Shown in pieces: positions 1-6,521 of a stretch of 7,337 nucleotides of DNA. The DNA comes from Bacteroidota bacterium. GTDB taxonomy: Bacteria > Bacteroidota > Bacteroidia > Bacteroidales > VadinHA17. The translations under genes were made by a program, and so were the position numbers. Position 1 is the stretch's first letter, and every line of letters begins with the position of its first letter. The stretch is taken from positions 1 through 7,337 of the forward strand of contig JAKLFN010000101.1 in NCBI GenBank assembly GCA_022711195.1. Direction: 5' to 3'. Under the pieces are notes generated by a model. The model was given only the letters and a program-made list of their open reading frames with translations, was not told where the DNA came from and searched no databases.

Positions 1-765
1 CAGAATACAGAATGCCTCTATTCAGGAGTGGAATGGACAAATCCACCCGAAAATGTTTACCAGGCGCTGATGTCGCATCCCAAATTCAAGGAAAATTTCG
101 GAGCTGTTCCTGTTGCCGACCTGTCGGTATCGACCAGAATTTTTACACGAAAAGCTACTCAGAGGATTTTGACAGCAGCGTTTGAATATGCAAAAAACAA
201 TGGTTACAAGTCTGTCACCGTATGTGAAAAGCCTAATGTGATCAGGGAGACATCAGGTCTTATGTGGAAGATGGCAAAAGATATTCAGAAGAACCGGTAT
301 CCCGGAATAAAGCTGGTTAACACAAATATAGATGCCCAGATGATGTGGCTAACGAAGAATCCTGAAGAGTATGGTGTTATTGTTGCCGGAAACATGTTCG
401 GCGATATTGTTTCTGACGGATTTGCCGGTCTTATCGGAGGACTGGGATTTGCCTGCAGTGCACAGTTCTCTGAGGAGGGAATCGCAGTCTTTGAGCCCAC
501 ACATGGCTCGGCACCAAAATATGCCGGTTTTAAGGTTCCGATAGTGAATCCTGTTGCCATGATTGAATCAGCCTGTATGATGCTCGATTATCTCGGTGAA
601 AAGAAAATATGTAATTCAATACGGAAAGCGATTGCCGATGTAATCCTTGAAGGAAAAGTGAGAACATACGATATGATGAAGATGCAGGGTAAGCCCGAGG
701 TTGTTGAGAATGGTGCTGCATCGACTATCCAAATGGCAGATGCAATAATTGCAAAATTGCGGTAA
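1..765 (+). CDS. icd: Isocitrate dehydrogenase, probably NADP-dependent (C-terminal part, 5' end outside window)
   Basis: This is the C-terminal 254 residues of a decarboxylating isocitrate/isopropylmalate-family dehydrogenase. The frame is open from base 1 (QNTECLYSGVEW), matching the substrate-loop region of Icd (E. coli has an equivalent YAGIEW). The GTG at 28 is therefore an internal Val codon, not a start. Counting from the first codon, the catalytic Lys is at about 77 (CEKPN), a metal-binding Asp at 111 (NIDAQ), and the NMFGDIVSDG motif supplies Asp135 and Asp139. The cofactor loop reads HGSAPKYAG, where Lys173-Tyr174 match the pair that binds the 2'-phosphate of NADP in E. coli Icd. 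Tyr223 and Lys227 align with E. coli Tyr391 and Arg395. The enzyme converts isocitrate to 2-oxoglutarate and CO2 in the cytoplasm (TCA cycle and glutamate supply). The gene is followed after 11 bases by the HD-domain gene. The family is certain. Isocitrate as substrate and NADP as cofactor are inferred from these motifs. Confidence 0.88.
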   Translation, partial: QNTECLYSGVEWTNPPENVYQALMSHPKFKENFGAVPVADLSVSTRIFTRKATQRILTAAFEYAKNNGYKSVTVCEKPNVIRETSGLMWKMAKDIQKNRYPGIKLVNTNIDAQMMWLTKNPEEYGVIVAGNMFGDIVSDGFAGLIGGLGFACSAQFSEEGIAVFEPTHGSAPKYAGFKVPIVNPVAMIESACMMLDYLGEKKICNSIRKAIADVILEGKVRTYDMMKMQGKPEVVENGAASTIQMADAIIAKLR

Positions 766-776
766 AACATTTTAAG

Positions 777-1319
777 ATGACAGAAACTATAAAAAATCTG
801 TGGCCCGAGCTTGAATGGATTAAGGACCCCGACCTGCGCGAGAAAAGTGCAGCCGTCTGGCAGCTGGCCCTTGAAAAAAGCGTCCTGAGCCCTGATGATC
901 TCGAAAAGATTCCATTTACGCTGCTCTGCGGACCCGATCTGAAAGTGAGCTTCATGGCACATAAACGGTGTGTAGTTCATATCGCAAAGGAGGCTGGCGG
1001 GAAAATGAACAGTTTTTTTGGCAACGACCTGCCTGTAAATATGGATGTGCTTATATCGGGAGCTATTCTTGCCGATGTAGGCAAGCTCCTTGAATATGAA
1101 AAAGATGCTGAAGGAAAGACCCTTCAGGGAAGATATGGTCAATACCTGAGACATCCATTCTCAGGAGTATCCCTGGCCGAACAGTGCGGGTTGCCTCCGG
1201 AGGTATGTCATATCATTGCAGCGCATGCACATGAAGGCGATCTTGTAAAAAGAAGCACTGAGGCATATATAGTACATCATGCCGATTTCATGGCATTCGA
1301 ACCTTTTAAAAAGAAATAG
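777..1319 (+). CDS. Small HD-superfamily protein (putative phosphohydrolase, altered HD motif)
   Basis: A 180-residue soluble protein with an HD-type histidine/aspartate pattern: His62 (FMAHKR), the central motif ILADVGKLLEYE at 97-108, His126 (LRHPFSG), His150 and His152 (AAHAHEG), and a C-terminal HHAD at 167-170. HD proteins normally hydrolyse phosphoester bonds using one or two metal ions. The usual central pair is His-Asp, but here it is Ala99-Asp100, so one metal ligand appears to be missing while the other candidates remain. There is no signal peptide or membrane segment. The start at 777 is the first ATG after the upstream stop, lies 11 bases downstream of it and has no Shine-Dalgarno sequence, as is usual in Bacteroidota. 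It is probably cotranscribed with the isocitrate dehydrogenase gene and convergent with the acyl-CoA synthetase gene. The substrate is unknown, and a non-catalytic binding role is possible. Confidence 0.8.
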   Translation: MTETIKNLWPELEWIKDPDLREKSAAVWQLALEKSVLSPDDLEKIPFTLLCGPDLKVSFMAHKRCVVHIAKEAGGKMNSFFGNDLPVNMDVLISGAILADVGKLLEYEKDAEGKTLQGRYGQYLRHPFSGVSLAEQCGLPPEVCHIIAAHAHEGDLVKRSTEAYIVHHADFMAFEPFKKK

Positions 1320-1348
1320 CCGGCGGCGTTATCAACAGGCGTTAGAAA

Positions 1349-3262
1349 CTATCCAAGCTTCATTCTTTCGACCTGTTCAATATTTCTTTCATTTGTAACG
1401 GCCTTGGCTTCAGGTGTATACAGAAAATCGATAAGATCCTGGTAACGGTCCATGATTTTCCCCCTTACGATCTTCATGCTTGAATTCATGAAGCCGTTAT
1501 CCTCATTGAAACCCTCTTCGAGAATGCCTATTGCTACCGGCAGCCATCTCTGCGGGAACATTTTTCCAAACCTGCCGTTGGTCCTGTATTCGTTGATCTC
1601 TGATTCGAGGAGGTTAAGTACCGCCTGTTTTCCTTCGTCAGAGTCGGCTGTCATGTTCTTTTCCTCGAGGAAAAGTTTGAGTGCGTGCTGATTGGGCACG
1701 ACAAGGCATACAGTGTACGGCTTCTGGTTATTGTAAAGCATGCACTGATCGATGTATTTCGATTGTTCGGTAATTGCTTCCTCAATACCCTCAGGACTGA
1801 ATTTTTCACCGTCATCGGCAATAAGGAGGCTCTTGAACCTTCCCAGTACAAAGAGAAAGCCATCCCTCGACATATAACCCATATCGCCTGTATGAAGCCA
1901 TCCATCAATTATTGTACTTTTGGTTGCTGATTCATTCTTCCAGTAACCATGCATTACATTGCCTCCCCTGATAACAATCTCTCCTTTTTCACCGGCAGGA
2001 AGTTCTTTCCCGTCATCGTCACAAATCCTCAGGTCCATATTATTCACCAGAGGACCTGATGAGCCGAGCCTGTGCCGTGAGGTTGAGTTTGAAGAGATTA
2101 CAGGTGAAGCTTCGCTGAGACCATAACCCTGGTACATTGGTATTCCAAGTGCATAGAAGAACCGCTGCAGCTCAATATCAAGAAGGGCTCCTCCGCCGAC
2201 GAAGAAATCAAGCTCCCCGCCAAAAACATCCCTGACTTTGCTGAAAATGATCTTATCGAAAAGATTCAGAAGTGGTTTCTTAAGCTTTTGCAATCCCTGT
2301 CCTTTGTTCCAGCCTTCCTTATTATAGGAGTATGACATCTTAAGTGCAAAGTTGAAAAGTGTCTCCGTTACTTTTCCTTTTTCCTTTATTCCTTTTTCGA
2401 TATTTTTCCTGAAGTTTTTTGCTATTGCAGGTACGCTCATCAGGAGGTTGGGTTTGATTTCCTTGAGGTTAACGGGTATATTCCTCAGTGCCTCCAGAGG
2501 TGTCTTTCCGCTTTTTGGGGCTGCAATGCTTGCGCCCTTTCCCATGAAGGCGAAAATGCCGCAGGTATGAGCAAAAGAATGATCCCAGGGTAGTATTAGA
2601 AGAGTCTTATAAAAGGGTGGAATATCCATCAGGCTGTATGCCTGGTAAACATTTGTTACATAATTGCCGTGTGTCAGGATGATTCCCTTGGGATCGGCGG
2701 TGGTTCCCGAGGTATAACAGATGTTTGCGAAGTCGGAAGGAGTGATGCTTTTCAGGCTCTCCTGGAATGCTGCCATGTTGGCGGGAACCTCGAGCCATTC
2801 CCTGCCCGTTTTTCTGACTTCATTGAAGTGAATCTCCCCTCCGGCATATTCCTCCTGGGTGTCGAAATGAATTATCTTCTCAATGGTCTTACATTCTTTC
2901 AGAACTTCTCTTACTTTCCCCACCTGTGCCGATGATGCAAGTACCATTCTTGATTCCGAATGATTAATCCTGAACTTTACTTCCTCGGGTGTTAGTCTTA
3001 TTGACAATGGAACATTTATTGCTCCGGCAAACATAATGCCCAGTTCACCGATTACCCAGCTGTTGCGTCCCTCAGAGATAAGGCTGAGCCTGTCGCCCTT
3101 CTTTATGCCAAGGCACATCAATCCTGCCGCAAATTCATATACCTGTTTCTTTGCTTCTCCATACGTTGTTCCTTCATATTTATCGCCTGGTTTTTCCCAC
3201 AGGTAGATGTTGCTGCTGAATTTTTCAACACTCTCTTCAAAGAATTGGATGATAGATTTCAT
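1349..3262 (-). CDS. AMP-forming long-chain acyl-CoA synthetase
   Basis: A complete 637-residue member of the ANL adenylating superfamily, a typical length for bacterial long-chain fatty acid-CoA ligases. It would activate a fatty acid with ATP to acyl-AMP and then transfer it to CoA. Visible motifs in order: the phosphate-binding loop YTSGTTADPKG (183-193), LPWDHSFAH (224-232, the A4 region), QGYGLSEASP (378-387, A5), DGWLHTGD (453-460, A7; Asp460 should bind the ribose), the hinge GRFKSLL (474-480, A8) and GEKFSPEGIEE (485-495). The C-terminal NSSMKIVRGKI (593-603) carries Lys597, the likely adenylation lysine. The hinge has Ser where many relatives have Asp (GRxKD). No transmembrane segment is obvious, and the enzyme probably acts in the cytoplasm or at the inner membrane face. 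It is a single gene, convergent with the HD gene and divergent from the SPOR gene, with no beta-oxidation genes beside it. Chain-length preference cannot be read from the sequence. Confidence 0.92.
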   Translation of the reverse strand: MKSIIQFFEESVEKFSSNIYLWEKPGDKYEGTTYGEAKKQVYEFAAGLMCLGIKKGDRLSLISEGRNSWVIGELGIMFAGAINVPLSIRLTPEEVKFRINHSESRMVLASSAQVGKVREVLKECKTIEKIIHFDTQEEYAGGEIHFNEVRKTGREWLEVPANMAAFQESLKSITPSDFANICYTSGTTADPKGIILTHGNYVTNVYQAYSLMDIPPFYKTLLILPWDHSFAHTCGIFAFMGKGASIAAPKSGKTPLEALRNIPVNLKEIKPNLLMSVPAIAKNFRKNIEKGIKEKGKVTETLFNFALKMSYSYNKEGWNKGQGLQKLKKPLLNLFDKIIFSKVRDVFGGELDFFVGGGALLDIELQRFFYALGIPMYQGYGLSEASPVISSNSTSRHRLGSSGPLVNNMDLRICDDDGKELPAGEKGEIVIRGGNVMHGYWKNESATKSTIIDGWLHTGDMGYMSRDGFLFVLGRFKSLLIADDGEKFSPEGIEEAITEQSKYIDQCMLYNNQKPYTVCLVVPNQHALKLFLEEKNMTADSDEGKQAVLNLLESEINEYRTNGRFGKMFPQRWLPVAIGILEEGFNEDNGFMNSSMKIVRGKIMDRYQDLIDFLYTPEAKAVTNERNIEQVERMKLG

Positions 3263-3279
3263 AGCCCCGTTTTTGATTT

Positions 3280-3325
3280 AAGTGCCTAATATACGAAATC
3301 TGCATTATATACTCTCCAGGCACTT
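3280..3325. repeat. Perfect 8-bp inverted repeat in the divergent acyl-CoA synthetase/SPOR intergenic region
   Basis: AAGTGCCT at 3280-3287 is mirrored exactly by AGGCACTT at 3318-3325, with 30 bases between. The left arm lies 18 bases upstream of the acyl-CoA synthetase start codon and touches a weak minus-strand -7-like sequence (TATATTAG, complement of 3286-3293). The placement would suit an operator for that gene, but an 8-bp match in a region this size could arise by chance. Confidence 0.35.
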
Positions 3326-3337
3326 CTTTAAATGTGA

Positions 3338-3369
3338 TTTGGTTCAGACTCTGTTTTTTTGTAACTTTG
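3338..3369 (+). promoter_or_regulatory. Bacteroidota-type promoter for the SPOR lipoprotein gene
   Basis: A -33 element TTTG at 3338-3341 is followed after 20 bases by TAACTTTG at 3362-3369, an exact match to the Bacteroidota -7 consensus TAnnTTTG with the usual spacing. Transcription should begin about 5 to 8 bases downstream, giving a leader of roughly 50 bases before the ATG at 3426. Confidence 0.65.
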
Positions 3370-3425
3370 ATTATTAGCCCTGTTTGATCTCAAAGGTGAA
3401 CCAGATTAAACCAATATATGAATAT

Positions 3426-3899
3426 ATGAAAAATTTAATTTCGATATTGCTGATCGTTCTTCTGACAGCCCTGCCGTCGTGTAAATTATTCAAAGGGGAG
3501 AAGAAGATTTTCGGAAAAAAGAAAGCTGCTGAGCTTGCCGCACAGCTTGAAGAGCAGAAAAAGCAGAAAATAGCTGATTCCCTGAAAGTTATTCAGGAAA
3601 AGATTCGTGCACTGGAAACGGCCAGGCAGGATTCGATAAGGCTTGCTGAGGAAGCACGTCTGGCGCAGGCATCAAAGTACAATATTGTTGTGGGCAGTTT
3701 CATTACTCCCGAATACGCAAGGGCATGGGAACAGGAGTACCGTACCAGAGGCTTTGATCCCAAAATCGTTCAGATGGAAGGAGGAAGGTTTGAACTTGTC
3801 GTCGCCGAATCATACGAGACCCTGGGAAAAGCTGCCAGCCGGCTGAACCAGATACAGGAATCAGTTCAGGTCGACGCCTGGATATATAAAAAGAAATAG
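3426..3899 (+). CDS. SPOR-domain lipoprotein
   Basis: I start the gene at ATG 3426 because it begins a clean lipoprotein signal: MKN, a hydrophobic run (residues 4-16) and lipobox LPSC with Cys19 as the lipidated residue. An in-frame TTG at 3384 would bury the signal behind 14 extra residues. The mature protein has a basic stretch (20-33, rich in Lys), then a charged region of about 50 residues rich in Ala, Glu, Gln, Lys and Arg that looks like a coiled coil (34-83). A C-terminal SPOR domain follows (about 84-157), opening with KYNIVVGSF and ending DAWIYKKK, a typical Bacteroidota SPOR ending. SPOR domains bind peptidoglycan glycan strands stripped of stem peptides, often at division sites. 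A membrane-anchored, periplasm-facing, wall-binding protein on a coiled stalk is the best reading; a precise role in division is inference. Length is 157 residues. Its stop lies one base from the convergent purA stop. Confidence 0.85.
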   Translation: MKNLISILLIVLLTALPSCKLFKGEKKIFGKKKAAELAAQLEEQKKQKIADSLKVIQEKIRALETARQDSIRLAEEARLAQASKYNIVVGSFITPEYARAWEQEYRTRGFDPKIVQMEGGRFELVVAESYETLGKAASRLNQIQESVQVDAWIYKKK

Positions 3900-3900
3900 C

Positions 3901-5160
3901 TTATCGAATTATAGTCTCTTCACGATCGGGTCCGACAGATACAAGTGTAACCGGTACACCAGTCTGATCTTCAATGAAACTGATATACTTCTTAAGCGTC
4001 TCAGGCAATTGATCATAATCCCTGATTCCTGAGATATTGCCATTCCATCCGGGCAAATCGGTATATACAGGTTCTACCGGCGTATTGTCGAACGGTATTT
4101 CATGACACTCTTTTCCGTTAATAGTGTATGAAGTACAAACACGGACAGTATTGAAATCAGACATTACGTCGCTTTTCGTCATGAGCAGCTTAGTAACTCC
4201 ATTCACCATTATTGCGTAGCGCAGTGCCGGGATATCGAGCCACCCGCACCTTCGGGGACGTCCGGTGGTGGCTCCGAATTCATGTCCTTTTTCCCTGAGA
4301 ATATTTCCGGTATTATCATAAAGCTCGGTAGGGAAAGGCCCGCTGCCCACCCTCGTACAATATGCTTTGAATATCCCAAAAACATCTCCGATTCTTTTAG
4401 GAGATATACCGAGGCCGGTGCATGCCCCCGCGCTTATCGTATTCGATGACGTCACAAATGGGTACGATCCGAAATCTACATCAAGCATTGTTCCCTGCGC
4501 ACCTTCTGCAAGCAGTTTCTTGCCTTTGGCAGAGAGCTCGTTAACAAGATATTCAGTATTAATGATCCTGAATTTTTTCATCAGTTCAATACCCTCAAAC
4601 CATCCTGCTTCATAATCATTCAGGTCGAAGGAATGATCATAATTCTTCAGAATTTTAAGGTGGTCCTTAAGATGTGTATCATACATCTCCCTGAAGTTTG
4701 CTGCAAGAATCTCACCTGCGCGTAATCCTTTGCGGGCGGCTTTATCGGTGTAGGCCGGACCTATTCCCTTGAGGGTGGATCCTATCTTTCCCTTTCCAGC
4801 GCTCTCTTCATAAGCTGCATCGAGTATCCGGTGGCCCGGGAGAATAAGGTTAGCCCTCGATGAAATGATAAGCCGTTTTACCAGTTCCTCAACGGGGGGC
4901 CCCAGTGATTCTATCTCCTTTTTAAATACTGCAGGATCAATTACCACACCGTTTCCAATGATATTTAGTTTGTCGGAGTGAAAGACCCCTGAAGGTATCA
5001 GGTGAAGGACATGCTTTACACCGTTGAATTCGAGTGAATGACCTGCATTGGGCCCTCCCTGGAAACGGGCAATAATATCATAATCCGGACTAATGGCATC
5101 CACGATCTTCCCTTTACCCTCATCGCCCCACTGCAAACCTAACAATATGTCTATGTTCAT
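3901..5160 (-). CDS. purA: Adenylosuccinate synthetase
   Basis: A complete 419-residue PurA, close to the usual family length of about 430. It condenses IMP with aspartate using GTP to form adenylosuccinate, the first committed step from IMP to AMP, in the cytoplasm. Visible motifs: WGDEGKGK (11-18) with catalytic Asp13; GGPNAGHS (35-42) with catalytic His41; GSTLKGIGPAYTDKAARKG (127-145) in the IMP-binding region; EGAQGTMLDVDFGSYPFVTSSN (219-240); the aspartate-binding loop TTGRPRRCGW (298-307); and TKSD (328-331), where Asp331 should read the guanine base. Family numbering of Asp13 and His41 is preserved, which supports the start at 5160. Thr42 of E. coli is Ser here, a mild change. Upstream on the minus strand lie the Fur-family and rel genes, separated from purA by the outer-membrane gene on the other strand, so purA needs its own promoter in 5161-5373. 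I could not find a strong consensus promoter there for it. Confidence 0.97.
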   Translation of the reverse strand: MNIDILLGLQWGDEGKGKIVDAISPDYDIIARFQGGPNAGHSLEFNGVKHVLHLIPSGVFHSDKLNIIGNGVVIDPAVFKKEIESLGPPVEELVKRLIISSRANLILPGHRILDAAYEESAGKGKIGSTLKGIGPAYTDKAARKGLRAGEILAANFREMYDTHLKDHLKILKNYDHSFDLNDYEAGWFEGIELMKKFRIINTEYLVNELSAKGKKLLAEGAQGTMLDVDFGSYPFVTSSNTISAGACTGLGISPKRIGDVFGIFKAYCTRVGSGPFPTELYDNTGNILREKGHEFGATTGRPRRCGWLDIPALRYAIMVNGVTKLLMTKSDVMSDFNTVRVCTSYTINGKECHEIPFDNTPVEPVYTDLPGWNGNISGIRDYDQLPETLKKYISFIEDQTGVPVTLVSVGPDREETIIR

Positions 5161-5272
5161 GTTATAGGATATCTACTTTCTGAAAAACAGACAACAAGTT
5201 ACAAAATAAATTAAACTGAGAAATTATAACCGCGCGATTGTTAATAAATGCCATAATTCTTTTAATAACAGG

Positions 5273-5302
5273 TGATTATTACAGATAAAAACGCAATAAT
5301 CA
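5273..5302. repeat. 8-bp inverted repeat upstream of the outer-membrane protein promoter
   Basis: TGATTATT at 5273-5280 is matched by its exact reverse complement AATAATCA at 5295-5302, with 14 bases between. A second, overlapping AT-rich dyad is TAATAA/TTATTA at 5263-5268 and 5276-5281. The block sits just upstream of the proposed -33 element of the outer-membrane gene, so it could bind a dimeric regulator. AT-rich sequence produces such dyads by chance, so this is a candidate only. Confidence 0.3.
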
Positions 5303-5311
5303 GTCTACTCT

Positions 5312-5342
5312 TTTGTTATATAAATGATTATGCATAATTTTA
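5312..5342 (+). promoter_or_regulatory. Probable Bacteroidota-type promoter, with a 12-bp palindrome, for the outer-membrane protein gene
   Basis: TTTG at 5312-5315, a 19-base spacer and TAATTTTA at 5335-5342 resemble the -33/-7 pair of Bacteroidota sigma factor; the -7 element differs from TAnnTTTG only in its last base. A start near 5347-5350 would leave a leader of about 25 bases. A perfect 12-bp palindrome, ATTATGCATAAT (5327-5338), overlaps the -7 element, which is a natural position for repression. Confidence 0.42.
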
Positions 5343-5373
5343 TTGTCGGAGAACTCATCAATACAAAACAGAT

Positions 5374-6024
5374 ATGAAAAAGATAGCAGGTATTGTTTTT
5401 TTTGCATTTCTATTGTCCGTATTCGGTCTTCAAACCAATGGACAGGATGCATCATCGGCTAAGGATTTTAAATTTAACATCAAAACTAATCCATTGAATG
5501 CACTGGGAGGTCCACTCTACTTTGCCTGGATTGTCCCACTTACTTCGGAATACAAACTGAACTTTGAAGCCCGGACTTTTGAAAAGCAATCTGTTCAGGT
5601 AAGTGGCGCATTCCTGGGCAGCAGCCCTCTCATCAGTGCGCTGGGCGATCTTGACAGTGATACATCAATTGTTTCACGGGGATTCAGGGTACAGGCCTGG
5701 TATAAATTTTTCCTGACCGGTGATCCTGCACCAAATGGTTTCTATGTAGGACCCCATTTTTCATTTGCGAGCGCCAGGGTTATGAACAGTAAGATACATG
5801 ATAATTATATCGGTGCATCAAAACTTCAGGCTCATGTGGCCCTGGGATATCAGTTAATCACAAAAGGAGGTTTTGCACTCGATATCTTTACCGGAATAGG
5901 TATTAAGAACAAATCATACGATTTCTCCAGCGAAGGGACAGATAATTTCTTTGAGGATCTTGAGCTGACTGATAAGTTTACGGTAAGCATACCTTTTGGA
6001 TTCAGCTTCGGCTATGCATTCTGA
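5374..6024 (+). CDS. Secreted outer-membrane beta-barrel-like protein (resembles DUF3575 proteins)
   Basis: A 216-residue protein with a Sec signal peptide: MKK, a hydrophobic core (residues 4-19) and probable cleavage near LQTNG/QDAS (about residue 23). The rest alternates short hydrophobic/aromatic beta-like strands with polar or Gly/Asp/Asn turns, and the protein ends in ...FGFSFGYAF with a terminal Phe, the usual recognition signal for outer-membrane barrel assembly. The pattern of an N-terminal FKFNIKTNPLNALGG strand, then RVQAWYKFFLTG and NGFYVGPHFSF, recalls the DUF3575 family of Bacteroidota, but I cannot confirm this without a profile search. Its size suggests a small barrel of about 8 strands. 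No enzymatic motif is visible and the function is unknown. It is divergent from purA and convergent with the Fur-family gene, only 9 bases from that gene's stop. The start is the first Met before the signal peptide. Confidence 0.75.
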   Translation: MKKIAGIVFFAFLLSVFGLQTNGQDASSAKDFKFNIKTNPLNALGGPLYFAWIVPLTSEYKLNFEARTFEKQSVQVSGAFLGSSPLISALGDLDSDTSIVSRGFRVQAWYKFFLTGDPAPNGFYVGPHFSFASARVMNSKIHDNYIGASKLQAHVALGYQLITKGGFALDIFTGIGIKNKSYDFSSEGTDNFFEDLELTDKFTVSIPFGFSFGYAF

Positions 6025-6033
6025 AAAAGATAG

Positions 6034-6489
6034 TTATTTATCCTTCTTCCTTGCCTCTTTCTGATTACCGTAAATATATAAGGAGTGGTACATGGGAGTG
6101 AAATTGTTCAGCTCACAGGCAGTCCTTATTATTTCATTTATCCTGGGGTCGCAAAACTCTATCACATTTCCTGATTCCAGATCGACAAGGTGATCGTGCT
6201 GGCTGCACTGGTAAGCTTTCTCAAATTGTGCAATATTTTTGCCGAACTGGTGTTTCACAACAAGGTTGCAGTCGAGCAGCAGCTCTATTGTATTATATAA
6301 TGTAGCCCTGCTGACCCGGTAGTTCTTGTTTTTCATGAAAATATAAAGAGATTCAATATCAAAATGACCCGGCCGCGAATATATCTCATCCAGAATGGCA
6401 AACCTCTCAGGTGTCTTCCTGTGTCCCTTTTTCTCGAGATATTCGGTAAAAATTTTCTTTACCGTGGTTCTTGTATCAACGTTAATCAT
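6034..6489 (-). CDS. Fur-family transcriptional regulator lacking the structural zinc cysteines
   Basis: A 151-residue Fur/PerR/Zur-family dimeric repressor. The N-terminal winged helix includes [18 protein letters not shown] (20-37) and the recognition helix region [21 protein letters not shown] (57-77). The C-terminal dimerisation domain has IAQFEKAY (86-93), HDH (98-100) and YHSLYIYG (134-141). Aligning to E. coli Fur, the regulatory metal ligands His33, Glu81, His88, Asp89, His90 and His125 appear as His42, Glu90, His98, Asp99, His100 and His135, while Glu108 becomes Asn117 and His87 becomes Gln97. The structural-zinc CxxC is replaced by DLES (103-106), and the C-terminal Cys pair is absent. 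Whether it senses iron, zinc, manganese or peroxide cannot be decided from sequence. It is on the same strand as the upstream rel gene with a 77-base gap that contains a probable promoter and palindrome. Confidence 0.88.
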   Translation of the reverse strand: MINVDTRTTVKKIFTEYLEKKGHRKTPERFAILDEIYSRPGHFDIESLYIFMKNKNYRVSRATLYNTIELLLDCNLVVKHQFGKNIAQFEKAYQCSQHDHLVDLESGNVIEFCDPRINEIIRTACELNNFTPMYHSLYIYGNQKEARKKDK

Positions 6490-6513
6490 ATCTGGACTAA
6501 TTTAAAATAATGA

Positions 6514-6521
6514 CAAATTTA
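6514..6521 (-). promoter_or_regulatory. Candidate -7 promoter element of the Fur-family gene
   Basis: Read on the minus strand, this is TAAATTTG, an exact match to the Bacteroidota -7 consensus TAnnTTTG. It would start transcription near 6508-6510, about 20 bases before the ATG at 6489. No TTG is found at the normal -33 distance, so the promoter is only half consensus and may be weak or need an activator. It suggests the Fur-family gene can be transcribed separately from rel. Confidence 0.42.

Noticed and set aside
28..30. GTG at 28 as the start of the isocitrate dehydrogenase gene
   Set aside because: The frame is open upstream to base 1 and encodes the conserved substrate-loop sequence (NTECLYSGVEW), so this codon is an internal Val.
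588..1154. Long minus-strand open frame overlapping the end of icd and the HD gene
   Set aside because: Its product has no recognisable motif and lies opposite two genes with clear family signatures; it is a reading-frame shadow.
1325..1343. GGCGTT direct repeat between the HD and acyl-CoA synthetase genes
   Set aside because: Two copies of a 6-base word in a 29-base gap are expected by chance often enough, and no hairpin or attachment-site context is present.
3384..3425. TTG at 3384 as the start of the SPOR lipoprotein
   Set aside because: It would place 14 polar residues before a well-formed lipoprotein signal peptide that begins at ATG 3426.
5161..5373. Purine riboswitch or structured leader for purA
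   Set aside because: I see no purine-aptamer-like core or GC-rich helices in this AT-rich region; only short dyads are present.
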